From positions 62,001 through 126,000 of the forward strand of contig CBFHTK010000006.1 in NCBI GenBank assembly GCA_965658745.1: DNA of 64,000 nt, in the 5' to 3' direction. Both the position numbers and the translations under genes were made by a program. Positions 25,415-34,898 of this stretch are shown here, piece after piece (position 1 is the stretch's first letter; each line of letters opens with the position of its first letter). Origin of the DNA: JAHDFB01 sp965658745. GTDB taxonomy: Bacteria > Bacteroidota > Bacteroidia > Chitinophagales > Saprospiraceae. Below the pieces are notes generated by a model that saw only the letters and a list, made by a program, of their open reading frames with translations, was not told the origin of the DNA and ran no database searches.

Positions 25415-27775
25415 ATGGCAAAGAAGAAAAGACGTATAAGATCTGTTTTTTTATTGGTGATGCTCGGTGTTGCCTTGGTTTCGTATTATCATTGTCTTCC
25501 TTCTCAATTATTCCAGAATGTAGCGCATAGTTCAGTTCTCTACGCTGCAGATGGAAGTTTGTTATCTGCGTCAGTTTCGGAAGAGGAGCAATGGTATTTT
25601 CCGCAGCGAGAGCAATTATCAAAAAAATATATAGCAGCAGTACTTGCTTTTGAGGACAAGCGATTTTTCAATCATATTGGGGTTGATTTTATAGCTTTTG
25701 CAAGGGCGCTGAAGCAAAATATACAGGCATCTAGAATTGTAAGTGGAGCATCGACGATAACGATGCAAACAATTAGACTTCATCGAAAAAATCCACCTCG
25801 AACCGTTTTTGAAAAACTGATCGAAATAATTCTGGCGACGAGACTAGAATTCAGGCTTAGCAAAGATGAAATACTCTTGAATTATGCTAATCACGCTCCA
25901 TTCGGAGGCAATGTGATAGGAATTGAAACTGCAGCCTGGCGATACTTTGGAAAGCCAATTGATCGATTGAGTTGGTCAGAAGCGTCTTTACTTGCCGTCC
26001 TTCCAAATAGTCCGGGATTAATAAATACGTCTAAGAATAGAGACTTACTCAAATTGAAACGAAACAAGTTGTTGAGCAAGTTGAAAGACACCGGTGAAAT
26101 TGATGATCCGACTTATGAAGCAGCAATCCTAGAATCAGTGCCACCTAAACCTCTAGCTCTTCCCCAACATGCACCTCATCTATTGCAATACCTTCAACAA
26201 ACGCACGGACCGTCCATTTTCAACAGCACAATTGATTATCAAATCCAGAACCAATGTAATCAGATCGCTCAAGCATACAAGGCGCCATTAGCTGAAAATA
26301 ACGTTCATAACCTATCTATCTTCGTAATAGACATTATTGAAAATAAAGCTATTGCTTATGTAGGAAACTTGCCATCAACAGGATCGACAAATCAGGAGTT
26401 TGTAGATATTGTACAGGCACCGAGAAGTACTGGCTCCCTTTTGAAACCTTTCCTCTATGCTGCTGCTCTTGATGAAGGACTCATACTAGAGAAATCATAT
26501 TTACCAGATTATCCGATTCCTATGCAAGGATTTCTGGCGCAGAACTTTAATAAGAAGTACCAAGGTTTAGTTCCCGCAAATCAAGCGCTAATTCAGTCGC
26601 TAAATATTCCATTTGCCTACCTGCTACAGCAATATGGTATTGAAAAATTTCGACTATTATGTCTAGAATTGGGTTTGGAAGACATACGATACAATGCTAA
26701 CTATTACGGAATTCCACTCATTTTAGGAGGTGCGGAGTCTTCCCTATGGGATCTTACAAATGCCTATGCTTGGATGGGGAAGTCAATGTTAACGCATACT
26801 GCAAATGATGGATTTTACGATGAGCTGGATAAGATCCAATGCAGGTTGCTATCATCTACCGATGATATTAATAATGAGAAGCAGAAATTGAAAAAAGATC
26901 CTTTGATTCTTAAAAACGCTGGGATTTGGAATGCATTAAATAATATGCGAAATGTTTCTAGACCTGACGAACAAGGAGGCTGGGAGTTATACGAATCAAG
27001 CAAGCCAATTTCTTGGAAGACCGGAACTAGCAACGGATTCAAAGACGCTTGGTCTATCGGTGTAAATGGTAGATACGCGATTGGAGTTTGGGTAGGAAAT
27101 GCAGACGGAGAAGGTCGACCAGGTTTGATCGGTTCGAAAGTTGCTGCACCCATATTTTTTAGAGTATTAAATTCCCTACCAAATAACAGTTGGTTTACGG
27201 AACCGATCGACGATTTTAAGGAGTTAGAAGTTTGTTCAGTAAGTGGTCAAGTGGCAAGTGGTGTTTGTCCAAAAGAAACTCAGTTGGTATCATACTCATC
27301 ACAAGATTTGCCAGTTTGCACCTACCATCAAAGAATCTATCTTGATAGTAGTGAACAGTATGAAGTAGCTGCTCAATGTTATGATATGCAAATAGCCAAG
27401 GAAGAAACAAGGTTCGTAGTGCCGAGTAGAATTCGATATTATTTGCAGGAAGATGCTGTTTTTGTAGAACAACCACCGATGCATCCCTCATGTAGGGACT
27501 TAGGGCAAAAGCTGACCATCAAAATAATTTATCCAGAGGATGGACTTGAAATATATCAACCAAACATAGGTGATGGTCAACGAAATCCTTTTGTCGTGCA
27601 GGCATTTCATGAAAATGAGGATGAAAAGGTATTCTGGCATCTCGATGGTCGGTTTTTGGGCGAAACTATGTCTATTCACGAGCGGAAGATTAGTTGCAGT
27701 GCCGGTATACATAAACTCCTGATCATCGATGAGGAAGGAAATAGAGATCAAATTGAGTTCCGAATTGTAGAATAA
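25415..27775 (+). CDS. pbpC: Penicillin-binding protein 1C (bifunctional transglycosylase/transpeptidase)
   Basis: A 786-residue peptidoglycan synthase anchored by one N-terminal membrane helix (residues ~11-27). The GT51 domain (about 60-220) shows EDKRFFNHIGVDF with the catalytic glutamate and GASTITMQTIR. The transpeptidase domain (about 290-590) has the STGSLLKPF serine motif (SxxK) and the KTGTSNGFKDAW box typical of PBP1C. The last ~100 residues (from IKIIYPEDGLEIYQPN) match the PBP1C C-terminal beta domain. It lies in tandem with gpsA. In many proteobacteria pbpC is adjacent to an alpha-2-macroglobulin gene; here that gene is about 7 kb downstream. Confidence 0.95.
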   Translation: MAKKKRRIRSVFLLVMLGVALVSYYHCLPSQLFQNVAHSSVLYAADGSLLSASVSEEEQWYFPQREQLSKKYIAAVLAFEDKRFFNHIGVDFIAFARALKQNIQASRIVSGASTITMQTIRLHRKNPPRTVFEKLIEIILATRLEFRLSKDEILLNYANHAPFGGNVIGIETAAWRYFGKPIDRLSWSEASLLAVLPNSPGLINTSKNRDLLKLKRNKLLSKLKDTGEIDDPTYEAAILESVPPKPLALPQHAPHLLQYLQQTHGPSIFNSTIDYQIQNQCNQIAQAYKAPLAENNVHNLSIFVIDIIENKAIAYVGNLPSTGSTNQEFVDIVQAPRSTGSLLKPFLYAAALDEGLILEKSYLPDYPIPMQGFLAQNFNKKYQGLVPANQALIQSLNIPFAYLLQQYGIEKFRLLCLELGLEDIRYNANYYGIPLILGGAESSLWDLTNAYAWMGKSMLTHTANDGFYDELDKIQCRLLSSTDDINNEKQKLKKDPLILKNAGIWNALNNMRNVSRPDEQGGWELYESSKPISWKTGTSNGFKDAWSIGVNGRYAIGVWVGNADGEGRPGLIGSKVAAPIFFRVLNSLPNNSWFTEPIDDFKELEVCSVSGQVASGVCPKETQLVSYSSQDLPVCTYHQRIYLDSSEQYEVAAQCYDMQIAKEETRFVVPSRIRYYLQEDAVFVEQPPMHPSCRDLGQKLTIKIIYPEDGLEIYQPNIGDGQRNPFVVQAFHENEDEKVFWHLDGRFLGETMSIHERKISCSAGIHKLLIIDEEGNRDQIEFRIVE

Positions 27776-27795
27776 CTGTATTTTTGGTTCTTTGT

Positions 27796-27803
27796 TAACT
27801 TTG
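27796..27803 (+). promoter_or_regulatory. Putative -7 promoter box of the K+ channel gene
   Basis: TAACTTTG matches TAnnTTTG and lies 36 bases before the channel ATG at 27840, in the short gap after pbpC. No -33 TTTG at the usual spacing is seen. Confidence 0.4.
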
Positions 27804-27839
27804 TATATTGGCAAGTAATCGAATACCATTGTAGTTTTC

Positions 27840-28715
27840 ATGGCTGGTAAGAAAGAAAGAAATTTTAGTCCATTGCAATCAAAAATGCATGAAATCATTT
27901 TTGAGGCTGATACGCAGTACGGCAAGGTATTCGATATATTTCTTATCATCTTTATTGCTCTGAGTATACTCGTTGTTAATCTGGAGAGTGTACCGTCAAT
28001 AGCAAACAACTATGGTACATTCTTATATGGCCTTGAGTGGGTTTTAACTATTTTCTTTACTGCTGAGTATATCTTTCGCTTGTATTGTTCATATCGACCT
28101 AAAAAGTACGCACTCTCGTACTACGGTATTATTGATTTGCTAGCAATTTTACCTACTTATCTGAGTCTAGTTGTTGCTGGAACCCATTCGCTTATGGTTA
28201 TTCGCGCACTCCGACTCTTGAGAGTTTTTAGGATTTTCAAAATGGTAGGCTTCTTGAACCAAGGTTCTTTTATACTTAGGTCTCTCAAAGCAAGTAGGGA
28301 CAAGATATTTATATTTCTGTTTTTTATCTTCTTAATGGTAAATATCCTGGGATCACTGATGTATCTTGTTGAAGGAGGGTCTAACTCCGGTTTTGATAGT
28401 ATTCCAAGATCGATTTATTGGGCTATAGTAACAATGACGACGGTGGGCTATGGAGATATTTCTCCGCAGACGAATTTAGGACAATTTCTTGCTGCCTTAG
28501 TAATGGTTCTAGGTTATGCGGTAATCGCTGTTCCTACAGGAATTGTGAGTTCTGAAATGTACTCAGAAGCAAAAAAGAAAGAAGATATAACATCACAAGT
28601 TTGCATGAATTGCGGCAGAGAAGGTCATGATTCGGATGCGGTGTACTGTAAGTATTGCGCTGGTAAAATAGATATTGGCAATCATCCGATGGATGATGAA
28701 GATAGAACCTTTTAA
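27840..28715 (+). CDS. Voltage-gated-type potassium channel with C-terminal zinc ribbon
   Basis: A 291-residue six-helix channel subunit. Helices S1-S4 lie in residues ~25-150, with an arginine-rich S4 (RALRLLRVFRIFKM), S5 follows, and the pore loop gives the K+ selectivity filter TTVGYGD (about 200-205) before S6. After S6 there is an unusual tail with CMNC...CKYC (Cys255, 258, 270, 273; CX2C-X11-CX2C), a zinc ribbon of the rubredoxin/zinc-ribbon-2 kind, then an acidic end. In the family the tail more often carries RCK or cyclic-nucleotide domains. Likely tetrameric in the inner membrane; it could be gated by voltage, and the ribbon may act as a metal or redox sensor (inference). Confidence 0.9.
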   Translation: MAGKKERNFSPLQSKMHEIIFEADTQYGKVFDIFLIIFIALSILVVNLESVPSIANNYGTFLYGLEWVLTIFFTAEYIFRLYCSYRPKKYALSYYGIIDLLAILPTYLSLVVAGTHSLMVIRALRLLRVFRIFKMVGFLNQGSFILRSLKASRDKIFIFLFFIFLMVNILGSLMYLVEGGSNSGFDSIPRSIYWAIVTMTTVGYGDISPQTNLGQFLAALVMVLGYAVIAVPTGIVSSEMYSEAKKKEDITSQVCMNCGREGHDSDAVYCKYCAGKIDIGNHPMDDEDRTF

Positions 28716-28727
28716 TGTTTTGCTGAT

Positions 28728-29144
28728 TTATTTAGGAAGTCGCAGAACATGAATCAAACGCTTGACACTGTATTTACCTGTGCCATTAACGATCAATAAA
28801 AGCAAACCACCTATTATAGCAATGTTTTTCATAAACATGATAGACTGAATACGCTGCACATCTTTTGGGTCATTCCAAAAAGAATAAACGATAAATGTTA
28901 TAGGTATCATGTAGAGCAGCACTAGAAACGCACCAATATTAGCGTAGTATCCAATCAATATTAAAATTGCTCCGAAAATTAGAACGGTGATTACACAAGA
29001 AAGAAGAAAGTCTTGATTCCACTCAATTCCGTAGGCAGACATGGTATTCTTGGTTTTGCCAAAAAAAGATATAGAATCGTATGCTTCAAAAATAAAGATT
29101 GCAGACAAACAGAATCGTGCAACAAGATCAATTATATCTTTCAT
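28728..29144 (-). CDS. DoxX-family membrane protein
   Basis: A 138-residue protein with four hydrophobic helices and the DoxX-like start DLVARFCLSAIFIFEAYDSIS plus the late MFMKNIAIIGGLLLLI helix. DoxX proteins occur with quinone oxidoreductases or as stand-alone membrane proteins of unclear role, sometimes linked to redox stress. It is convergent with the channel gene (12 bases apart) and has a -7-like box 21 bases upstream. No specific function can be assigned. Confidence 0.8.
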   Translation of the reverse strand: MKDIIDLVARFCLSAIFIFEAYDSISFFGKTKNTMSAYGIEWNQDFLLSCVITVLIFGAILILIGYYANIGAFLVLLYMIPITFIVYSFWNDPKDVQRIQSIMFMKNIAIIGGLLLLIVNGTGKYSVKRLIHVLRLPK

Positions 29145-29164
29145 GTTTTTTACTCTTGGGTTCG

Positions 29165-29172
29165 CAAAAGTA
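29165..29172 (-). promoter_or_regulatory. Putative -7 promoter box of the DoxX gene
   Basis: TACTTTTG on the minus strand matches TAnnTTTG and ends 21 bases before the ATG at 29144. Confidence 0.4.
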
Positions 29173-29243
29173 CATAATATATTGAATTTAGTATCTTCAT
29201 ATTTTGTCCCTTCTTGAGCAAGAGAAAAAGTCCAAATCCTATC

Positions 29244-30782
29244 CTAGATTTCAATTTTGTTGGCAATTTTTTCACCATCCATACATGCGGAAAGTATTCC
29301 TCCAGCATATCCTGCACCTTCTCCGCACGGATATAGTCCTTCGATCTCGACATGTTGACCGTCTTTGTTTCTTGGAATTCGAATCGGAGAAGAAGTACGA
29401 CTTTCGATTCCGATAATTTGGGCCTTTGGGCCTATATAACTGGGGTACCGGTTGCCGAAAGCTCTAAGTCCAGCTCTTAATCTCTCTACTATGGGAGCAG
29501 GGAGCAATTGATCCATTCGGGCCGAATAAATACCTGGTATATACGATGTATCGAGAAGATTTTCTGAAAGTCGGCCTTTGAGGAAGTCTTGCACTAACTG
29601 CGCTGGTGCCTTTTGGGACCCATCCCCATGTTGCCAGATTACTTGTTCAAAATGCTTCTGATACTCCAATCCTGCGAAAATTCCTAGCTCTTCGAAGTCT
29701 TTAAAGTCCTCTTTGTCGACAGCAGTGACAAAACCGCTGTTTGAATATGGCGAATCTCGTCTAGAAAGTGACATGCCATTAACCACAAGTTCTCCGGGAT
29801 GTGTTGCTGCCGGTACGATCAAACCACCAGGGCACATGCAAAAACTGAACACACCTTTATTGTTTACTTGGGTCGTTAATCTATAACTAGCAGCAGGTAA
29901 TTCAGGATGTCTAGGGGTTTGACGGTACTGAATGGCATCAACTAGACTTTGAGGGTGTTCAATACGTACTCCAAGAGCAAAGTCTTTTGCCTCAAGCTTA
30001 ATCCCTTTCTTGTGAAGTAATTCGAAAATATCTCTTGCTGAATGACCAGTTGCTAGGATTACGGCCTTGGAATAAAACATCTGACCATCTGCGGTTTCAC
30101 AGCCTTCAATTTTGTCATTATTTATGATTAAGTCCGTAACAAAATGTTCAAAATGAACTTCGCCTCCATGCTTTAAAATAGTCTCTCTGATGTTTGAGAC
30201 GATTTTTGGTAGTTTGTTGGAGCCTATATGTGGATGTGCGTCAAACAAGATGTCATCTGGAGCGCCGTGATCGTGGAGGGTGTTTAAGATTCCTATAATG
30301 TTGCCTCGTTTTTGTGAGCGCGTGTACAACTTACCATCAGAATAAGTACCTGCACCGCCTTCCCCAAAGCAGTAATTAGAATGTTCATTTACTTCGCCAT
30401 CTTGTTGAATCGCTCGAAGATCTCGACGCCTAGCGCGAACATCTTTACCACGATCTAAAACGATTGGCTTTATTCCTCTTTCAATGAGTTTTAACGCTGC
30501 AAAATATCCTGCAGGACCTGCACCGATGATAATTACGTTAGGTTTATTCTGAACGTTTTGGTAAACGGTTTCATGGTGACTTACTGGTATTTCACCTTTG
30601 TCGTAAACCTCAAATCTCATCAGGTAGAATATATTCCTTTGTCGAGAATCGAGTGATTTTCTGCGTAGAACATATTCTCCCATTTTAGCTGTAGACTTCC
30701 GATGTCTCTTGAGCTTGGCTCTGATGATTGCCTCGTCATTTATAGTGTCAGGAGAGACTTTTATTTCGACTATTTCTGACAT
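29244..30782 (-). CDS. NAD(P)/FAD-dependent oxidoreductase (COG2509-like)
   Basis: A 512-residue flavoprotein. Residues ~1-75 are a small domain preceding the FAD-binding Rossmann motif IIIGAGPAGYFAALKLIERG, then CFGEGGAGTYSDGKLYTR, a VILATGHSARDIFELL NAD/FAD linker, MCPGGLIVPAATHPGELVVNGMS and the closing GLYPCGEGAGYAGGILSACMDG. This matches the family of uncharacterised FAD-dependent dehydrogenases related to bacterial geranylgeranyl reductase and glutamate-synthase-like enzymes; no substrate is established. The start overlaps the kdsA stop by one base (TAATG), so translation is coupled. Role unknown. Confidence 0.85.
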   Translation of the reverse strand: MSEIVEIKVSPDTINDEAIIRAKLKRHRKSTAKMGEYVLRRKSLDSRQRNIFYLMRFEVYDKGEIPVSHHETVYQNVQNKPNVIIIGAGPAGYFAALKLIERGIKPIVLDRGKDVRARRRDLRAIQQDGEVNEHSNYCFGEGGAGTYSDGKLYTRSQKRGNIIGILNTLHDHGAPDDILFDAHPHIGSNKLPKIVSNIRETILKHGGEVHFEHFVTDLIINNDKIEGCETADGQMFYSKAVILATGHSARDIFELLHKKGIKLEAKDFALGVRIEHPQSLVDAIQYRQTPRHPELPAASYRLTTQVNNKGVFSFCMCPGGLIVPAATHPGELVVNGMSLSRRDSPYSNSGFVTAVDKEDFKDFEELGIFAGLEYQKHFEQVIWQHGDGSQKAPAQLVQDFLKGRLSENLLDTSYIPGIYSARMDQLLPAPIVERLRAGLRAFGNRYPSYIGPKAQIIGIESRTSSPIRIPRNKDGQHVEIEGLYPCGEGAGYAGGILSACMDGEKIANKIEI

Positions 30783-31588
30783 TAGGAAATGGCTTTTTTT
30801 ATGTTGATTAGTTGACTCATTAGTTTGTCCAATTCGGCAAGGGGTAGCATGTTAGCTCCGTCTGACAATGCAGTTGCAGGTGTCGGGTGTGTTTCAATGA
30901 ACAGTCCGTTTGCACCAGCCGCTACTGCTGCTGAAGCAATCGTAGGAATAAGATGTGGCAAACCTCCTGTTACGCCTGAAGTTTGGTTTGGTTGCTGTAG
31001 AGAGTGTGTTACATCCATGATCGTTGGAAATCCGAACGCATTCATAATGGAAAATCCACGCATGTCAACGACCAAGTCGGTGTAGCCGAAAGTTGTTCCT
31101 CGTTCTGTTAATAGTACTTGAGAATTCCCTGAATCCGTAACTTTCTTAGCTGCAAATTGCATTGAATCAGGACTGAGAAATTGACCTTTCTTGATATTTA
31201 TGATCTTTCCCGTTTTTGCCGCTGCTACTAGTAGGGATGTTTGTCGGCAAAGAAAAGCTGGGATCTGAAGTATGTCGACATATTCAGCGGCTAAACTAGC
31301 ATCTTCTTCAGTATGGATATCGGTGACAGTAGGCAAATTGTATTTTTCGGAAGCATTCTTGAGCAGCTCGAGTGCTTTAACATCCCCAATTCCAGTAAAA
31401 GAATCAATGCGACTTCTATTAGCCTTGCGATAGCTCGACTTCAGAACAATAGACACTTGATACTTATCGCGTAAGCGATTTAATTCACTGCCAACTTCGT
31501 CAAGGAGTTCTTTTCCTTCTACAATACATGGTCCAGTAAGGAAAAATAGTTGGTTTGGATTCTTAAGAGATGTATATAAATCTGTCAT
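30782..31588 (-). CDS. kdsA: 3-deoxy-8-phosphooctulonate synthase KdsA
   Basis: A 268-residue aldolase that condenses arabinose-5-phosphate with phosphoenolpyruvate to give KDO-8-phosphate for lipopolysaccharide. Motifs: LTGPCIVEG, LKSSYRKANRSR, TDIHTEEDA, LQIPAFLCRQTSLL, NIKKGQFLSP, TERGTTFGYTDLVVDMR and DVTHSLQQPNQTSGVTGG. The gene is the first of a two-gene unit with the FAD-dependent oxidoreductase, whose start overlaps this stop by one base. A TAACTTTG box lies four bases before the ATG (see promoter entry). Its presence supports a Gram-negative envelope with KDO-containing LPS. Confidence 0.96.
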   Translation of the reverse strand: MTDLYTSLKNPNQLFFLTGPCIVEGKELLDEVGSELNRLRDKYQVSIVLKSSYRKANRSRIDSFTGIGDVKALELLKNASEKYNLPTVTDIHTEEDASLAAEYVDILQIPAFLCRQTSLLVAAAKTGKIINIKKGQFLSPDSMQFAAKKVTDSGNSQVLLTERGTTFGYTDLVVDMRGFSIMNAFGFPTIMDVTHSLQQPNQTSGVTGGLPHLIPTIASAAVAAGANGLFIETHPTPATALSDGANMLPLAELDKLMSQLINIKKAIS

Positions 31589-31592
31589 TCTA

Positions 31593-31600
31593 CAAAGTTA
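31593..31600 (-). promoter_or_regulatory. Putative -7 promoter box of kdsA
   Basis: TAACTTTG on the minus strand ends four bases before the kdsA start, the same spacing as the box before dusB, which would place the transcription start at about the A of the ATG. No -33 element is obvious. Confidence 0.4.
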
Positions 31601-31713
31601 ATCCGAATTATCGAAAGTAGATATTACCTGACTATTTCTTACTGCAATACATGGTTCTAGAATAGACTTCATCTAGTTATTCGTATTTAGTTTATGTTTT
31701 TCTACTAGAAATT

Positions 31714-33411
31714 TTACATTCCTCTAGCGTCATCATCACCTCGATTGTCGGCAACGGCTGATATGCTGTTTTCGTCAACCAGAATAGCTTCCACTCTACC
31801 GATCGAAGAGCGAGATTTTAGCTCGTGACCAAGAGCTGAAAGTGTCTTCCGAGTTTCCTCGGGCAGGCAACCATCTTCAAGAAATACAAATTCTGGTTTC
31901 CATTGGTGATGAAATCGACAATTGTGAATGGCATCTACCAAATCGAGATTAAATTCAATTACATTCACAATGGTCTGAAATACGGATGTAATTATTGTAG
32001 ATCCACCTGGTGTGCCAACTACCATAAATAGATTTCCTTCTTTTTCAACAATTGTAGGAGTCATTGAACTAAGCATTCTTTTTTCAGCTTCAATCTTATT
32101 TGCTTCCGCCCCAACTAATCCATAGAAATTGGGTTCTCCAACTTTCGAACTAAAGTCATCCATTTCGTTATTGAGAATGAATCCAGCTCCATCAACGACA
32201 ACCTTACTTCCAAAAGCTGTATTCAAAGTAGTGGTGACAGAAACAGCTCCTCCCCATGGGTCAATAATGCTAAAATGGGTTGTTTCTTCACTTTCTAGCG
32301 CACTGGCTGAAATTGAATCAATTACGCTAGCTTTACTGGGATCAAATGTTTCCATTCTTTTCAATGTATAGTCTTTCGAAATTAAGGTATCGACAGGAAC
32401 AGGATAGAAGTCTGGATCTCCGAGATGAACAGAACGATCTGCAAAGGCTCGTTTTTCGGCTTCAACCATGAGATGTATTGATCTAGGATCTTGAAATCCC
32501 CAATCAGAAATTGGATAAGGTTCTATCGCATTGAGTAGCTGGGCAAGAACTACGCCGCCACTTGAAGGAGGCGACATGGAGAAAACCCTATACTCTTTGT
32601 AATCAAACGCGATAGGGTCTCGCCATTTAGCGGTATAGTCTTCTAGATCTTCGGCTGTGATGATTCCTCCTTGAAGTTCCATGCATCTTACTATATCCGC
32701 AGCCACAGGTCCTTTGTAGAAACCGTCAGTTCCATTTGATTGGATTAACCTCAAGGTGTTAGCTAGGTCCTTTTGAGTAAAAATCTGACCTGCTTTGAAT
32801 GATTTTCTTGATATAAAATCTGACGTAGTCACATTCGCTTTGCGAAATTTGCGCTGACTATTGTTCAAGTTCTTGGCTTGTCTGGGAGTTAGCTTGAAAC
32901 CATTTTCTGCAAGATCAATCGCGGGCTGCAATAGTTTTGTCCAGTCTTTTAATCGACTTCCTTTTAGAAAGGCCGCTTCCATTCCAGCTACGGTTCCTGG
33001 TACACCTACTGCCAAAGCACCAAGCGTGCTAGCATCTTTGACGATATTCATATCGGAGTCAAGGTACATGTCTTGAAAAGCTCTTCGAGGTGCTTTTTCC
33101 CTAAAATCGAGTGCTGATACTTGACCTGACGAATCTCGGTAGAGCATGAAACCTCCTCCTCCAATATTTCCGGCGATAGGATAGCAAACTGCTAATGCAA
33201 ATTGAGTTGCGATAGCCGCATCAACTGCATTGCCACCTTGTTCTAAAATCGCTAGTCCTATCTTTGATGCTGCAGGATGTGCTGTGACTACTGCCATGCT
33301 ATCAACATCTATCAATTTTTGAGTTTCGTAAACCTGAACGGTTTCTTGATTCTTACAAGATATAGCAATCAGAAAGCAGCTTGCAATCAGAAAAGTGATG
33401 TGTTTTGTCAT
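31714..33411 (-). CDS. ggt: Gamma-glutamyltransferase lipoprotein
   Basis: A 565-residue Ntn hydrolase that cleaves or transfers the gamma-glutamyl group of glutathione and related peptides, located in the periplasm or on the outer membrane. The N-terminus is a lipoprotein signal (FLIAISC, Cys19). The large-subunit part shows VVTAHPAASKIGLAILEQGGNAVDAAIA and NIGGGGFMLYRD; autocleavage should occur before the threonine in EETTHFSIIDPWGGAVSVTTTLN, exposing the small subunit with FILNNEMDDFS and the GTPGGSTIITSV(F)Q motif. Full length. Regulation not visible; single gene between kdsA and an outer-membrane protein gene. Confidence 0.94.
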   Translation of the reverse strand: MTKHITFLIASCFLIAISCKNQETVQVYETQKLIDVDSMAVVTAHPAASKIGLAILEQGGNAVDAAIATQFALAVCYPIAGNIGGGGFMLYRDSSGQVSALDFREKAPRRAFQDMYLDSDMNIVKDASTLGALAVGVPGTVAGMEAAFLKGSRLKDWTKLLQPAIDLAENGFKLTPRQAKNLNNSQRKFRKANVTTSDFISRKSFKAGQIFTQKDLANTLRLIQSNGTDGFYKGPVAADIVRCMELQGGIITAEDLEDYTAKWRDPIAFDYKEYRVFSMSPPSSGGVVLAQLLNAIEPYPISDWGFQDPRSIHLMVEAEKRAFADRSVHLGDPDFYPVPVDTLISKDYTLKRMETFDPSKASVIDSISASALESEETTHFSIIDPWGGAVSVTTTLNTAFGSKVVVDGAGFILNNEMDDFSSKVGEPNFYGLVGAEANKIEAEKRMLSSMTPTIVEKEGNLFMVVGTPGGSTIITSVFQTIVNVIEFNLDLVDAIHNCRFHHQWKPEFVFLEDGCLPEETRKTLSALGHELKSRSSIGRVEAILVDENSISAVADNRGDDDARGM

Positions 33412-33455
33412 TTTTTATACTCCTAGTGTAATACAACGGTTCAATATTAAGTTTA

Positions 33456-33463
33456 TACTTTTG
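33456..33463 (+). promoter_or_regulatory. Putative -7 promoter box of the PorV/PorQ-like gene
   Basis: TACTTTTG fits TAnnTTTG and lies 66 bases before the ATG at 33530. The -33 element is not clear. Confidence 0.35.
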
Positions 33464-33529
33464 CACAGCGAAGAAATTTGTTGATTTACGTCGAAAATTC
33501 GCTTGGTTGACAAAATACTAATATTTGAA

Positions 33530-34648
33530 ATGAATTCATTAAACAAGCTTTCTTTATTAATCATCGGACTACTTATTTCAGTAAGTAGCTTTGCGCAAAC
33601 AAAATTTGTCAACGAATTTCTCAATATTGGGGTAGGTGCAAGATCGCACGCAATGTTTCAGGCCCAGGTAGCTTCAACAAATGATGTGACTTCAGCTTTT
33701 TGGAATCCTGCTGGTCTTTCAGGTATAGTTGATGCTCCACTTCAAGTAAGCGCAATGCATGCAGAGTGGTTCGGTGGAGTTGCAAACTATGATTATCTAG
33801 GTTTTGCCAAACAGATTAATGAGGAAAAAAATTCTTATGCCGCAATTTCCCTAGTTCGAATGGGGATCGACAATATACCCTATACATTAAACTTGATTGG
33901 TCCTGACGGAAGTGTTAACTACGATAATGTAACAGATTTTTCATCTGCTGACTATGCTTTTTTCGGCTCATATGGTCAAAAGTTTGGAGATTACTTACGG
34001 GTTGGCGGTAGTGCTAAAGTTATTTATCGCTCCATAGGAAGATTTGCAAATGCTTGGGGATTTGGTCTAGACGCGGGTATTCAATATCAACGCCCTAGAT
34101 TTTCGTTTGGTGCTGTTGGAAAGGATATTACAACGACATATAATAGTTGGTCTTTTAATTTTACAGAGGAAGAGAAGCAGGTATTTGCGGCGACGGGGAA
34201 TAGTATTCCTGTCACTAGTTCGGAAATTGCACTGCCGAGACTAGTTTTAGGTTTTGCTTTTCACAGTGATAGAGAAGATTATACTTCAAAGTTTAGTTAT
34301 TTAGTCGAAGCTAATTTCAACTTAAATACAGACGGTAGAGCAAGCGGAATTATTAATACCGATCGTTTTGCAGTAGAACCTACGATAGGTGGAGAATTCG
34401 GATATAACCAAATGGTATATTTAAGAGCTGGAGTTGGTAATATGCAACGTCTTGTGAATGATTTCAACGCTCAAACAAGATCCCTTAGTGTTACGCCATC
34501 TGTTGGTTTGGGCTTAAAATTGAATAGGTTCAAAATCGACTACGCTCTCAATAATATAGGTACTCAGTCGTCAGATACTGGAGCTCTTTATTCTCATATT
34601 TTTTCACTTACCATAGATTTTGTTCCCAAAACTAGATTAATCCAGTAG
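33530..34648 (+). CDS. PorV/PorQ-family outer-membrane beta-barrel protein
   Basis: A 372-residue protein with a signal peptide (ISVSSFAQ) and the UPF0164/PorV-PorQ opening FLNIGVGARSHAMFQAQVAS followed by DVTSAFWNPAGLSG, the plug-and-strand signature of these FadL-like barrels. The remainder is alternating beta strands ending with IFSLTIDFVPK. In type IX secretion, PorV shuttles cargo from the translocon and PorQ works in the attachment step; this one resembles the wider family and cannot be assigned to either with confidence. An upstream ATG-less extension is ignored because the signal starts at 33530. Alone on its transcript by position. Confidence 0.75.
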   Translation: MNSLNKLSLLIIGLLISVSSFAQTKFVNEFLNIGVGARSHAMFQAQVASTNDVTSAFWNPAGLSGIVDAPLQVSAMHAEWFGGVANYDYLGFAKQINEEKNSYAAISLVRMGIDNIPYTLNLIGPDGSVNYDNVTDFSSADYAFFGSYGQKFGDYLRVGGSAKVIYRSIGRFANAWGFGLDAGIQYQRPRFSFGAVGKDITTTYNSWSFNFTEEEKQVFAATGNSIPVTSSEIALPRLVLGFAFHSDREDYTSKFSYLVEANFNLNTDGRASGIINTDRFAVEPTIGGEFGYNQMVYLRAGVGNMQRLVNDFNAQTRSLSVTPSVGLGLKLNRFKIDYALNNIGTQSSDTGALYSHIFSLTIDFVPKTRLIQ

Positions 34649-34898
34649 CTTCGATAATTTCAGTGTACTTCCTCTAAATTTTTGATTAGCAATTGATTGT
34701 CTATTTGCAAATGAGACAATTCATTCTCAGGTTTCACAGACTTGCTATGTACTAATTTGACGTTCGATTTTGTGGACAAAGCGGGTAATTATACTTATCT
34801 TCATTGCGTTATATAAATATTATCACTGTTGGTAAATTAGTACCTATCATTCTTATATTTTATTTATGATATGTGTTACTTACCACAAGTACACCGCT

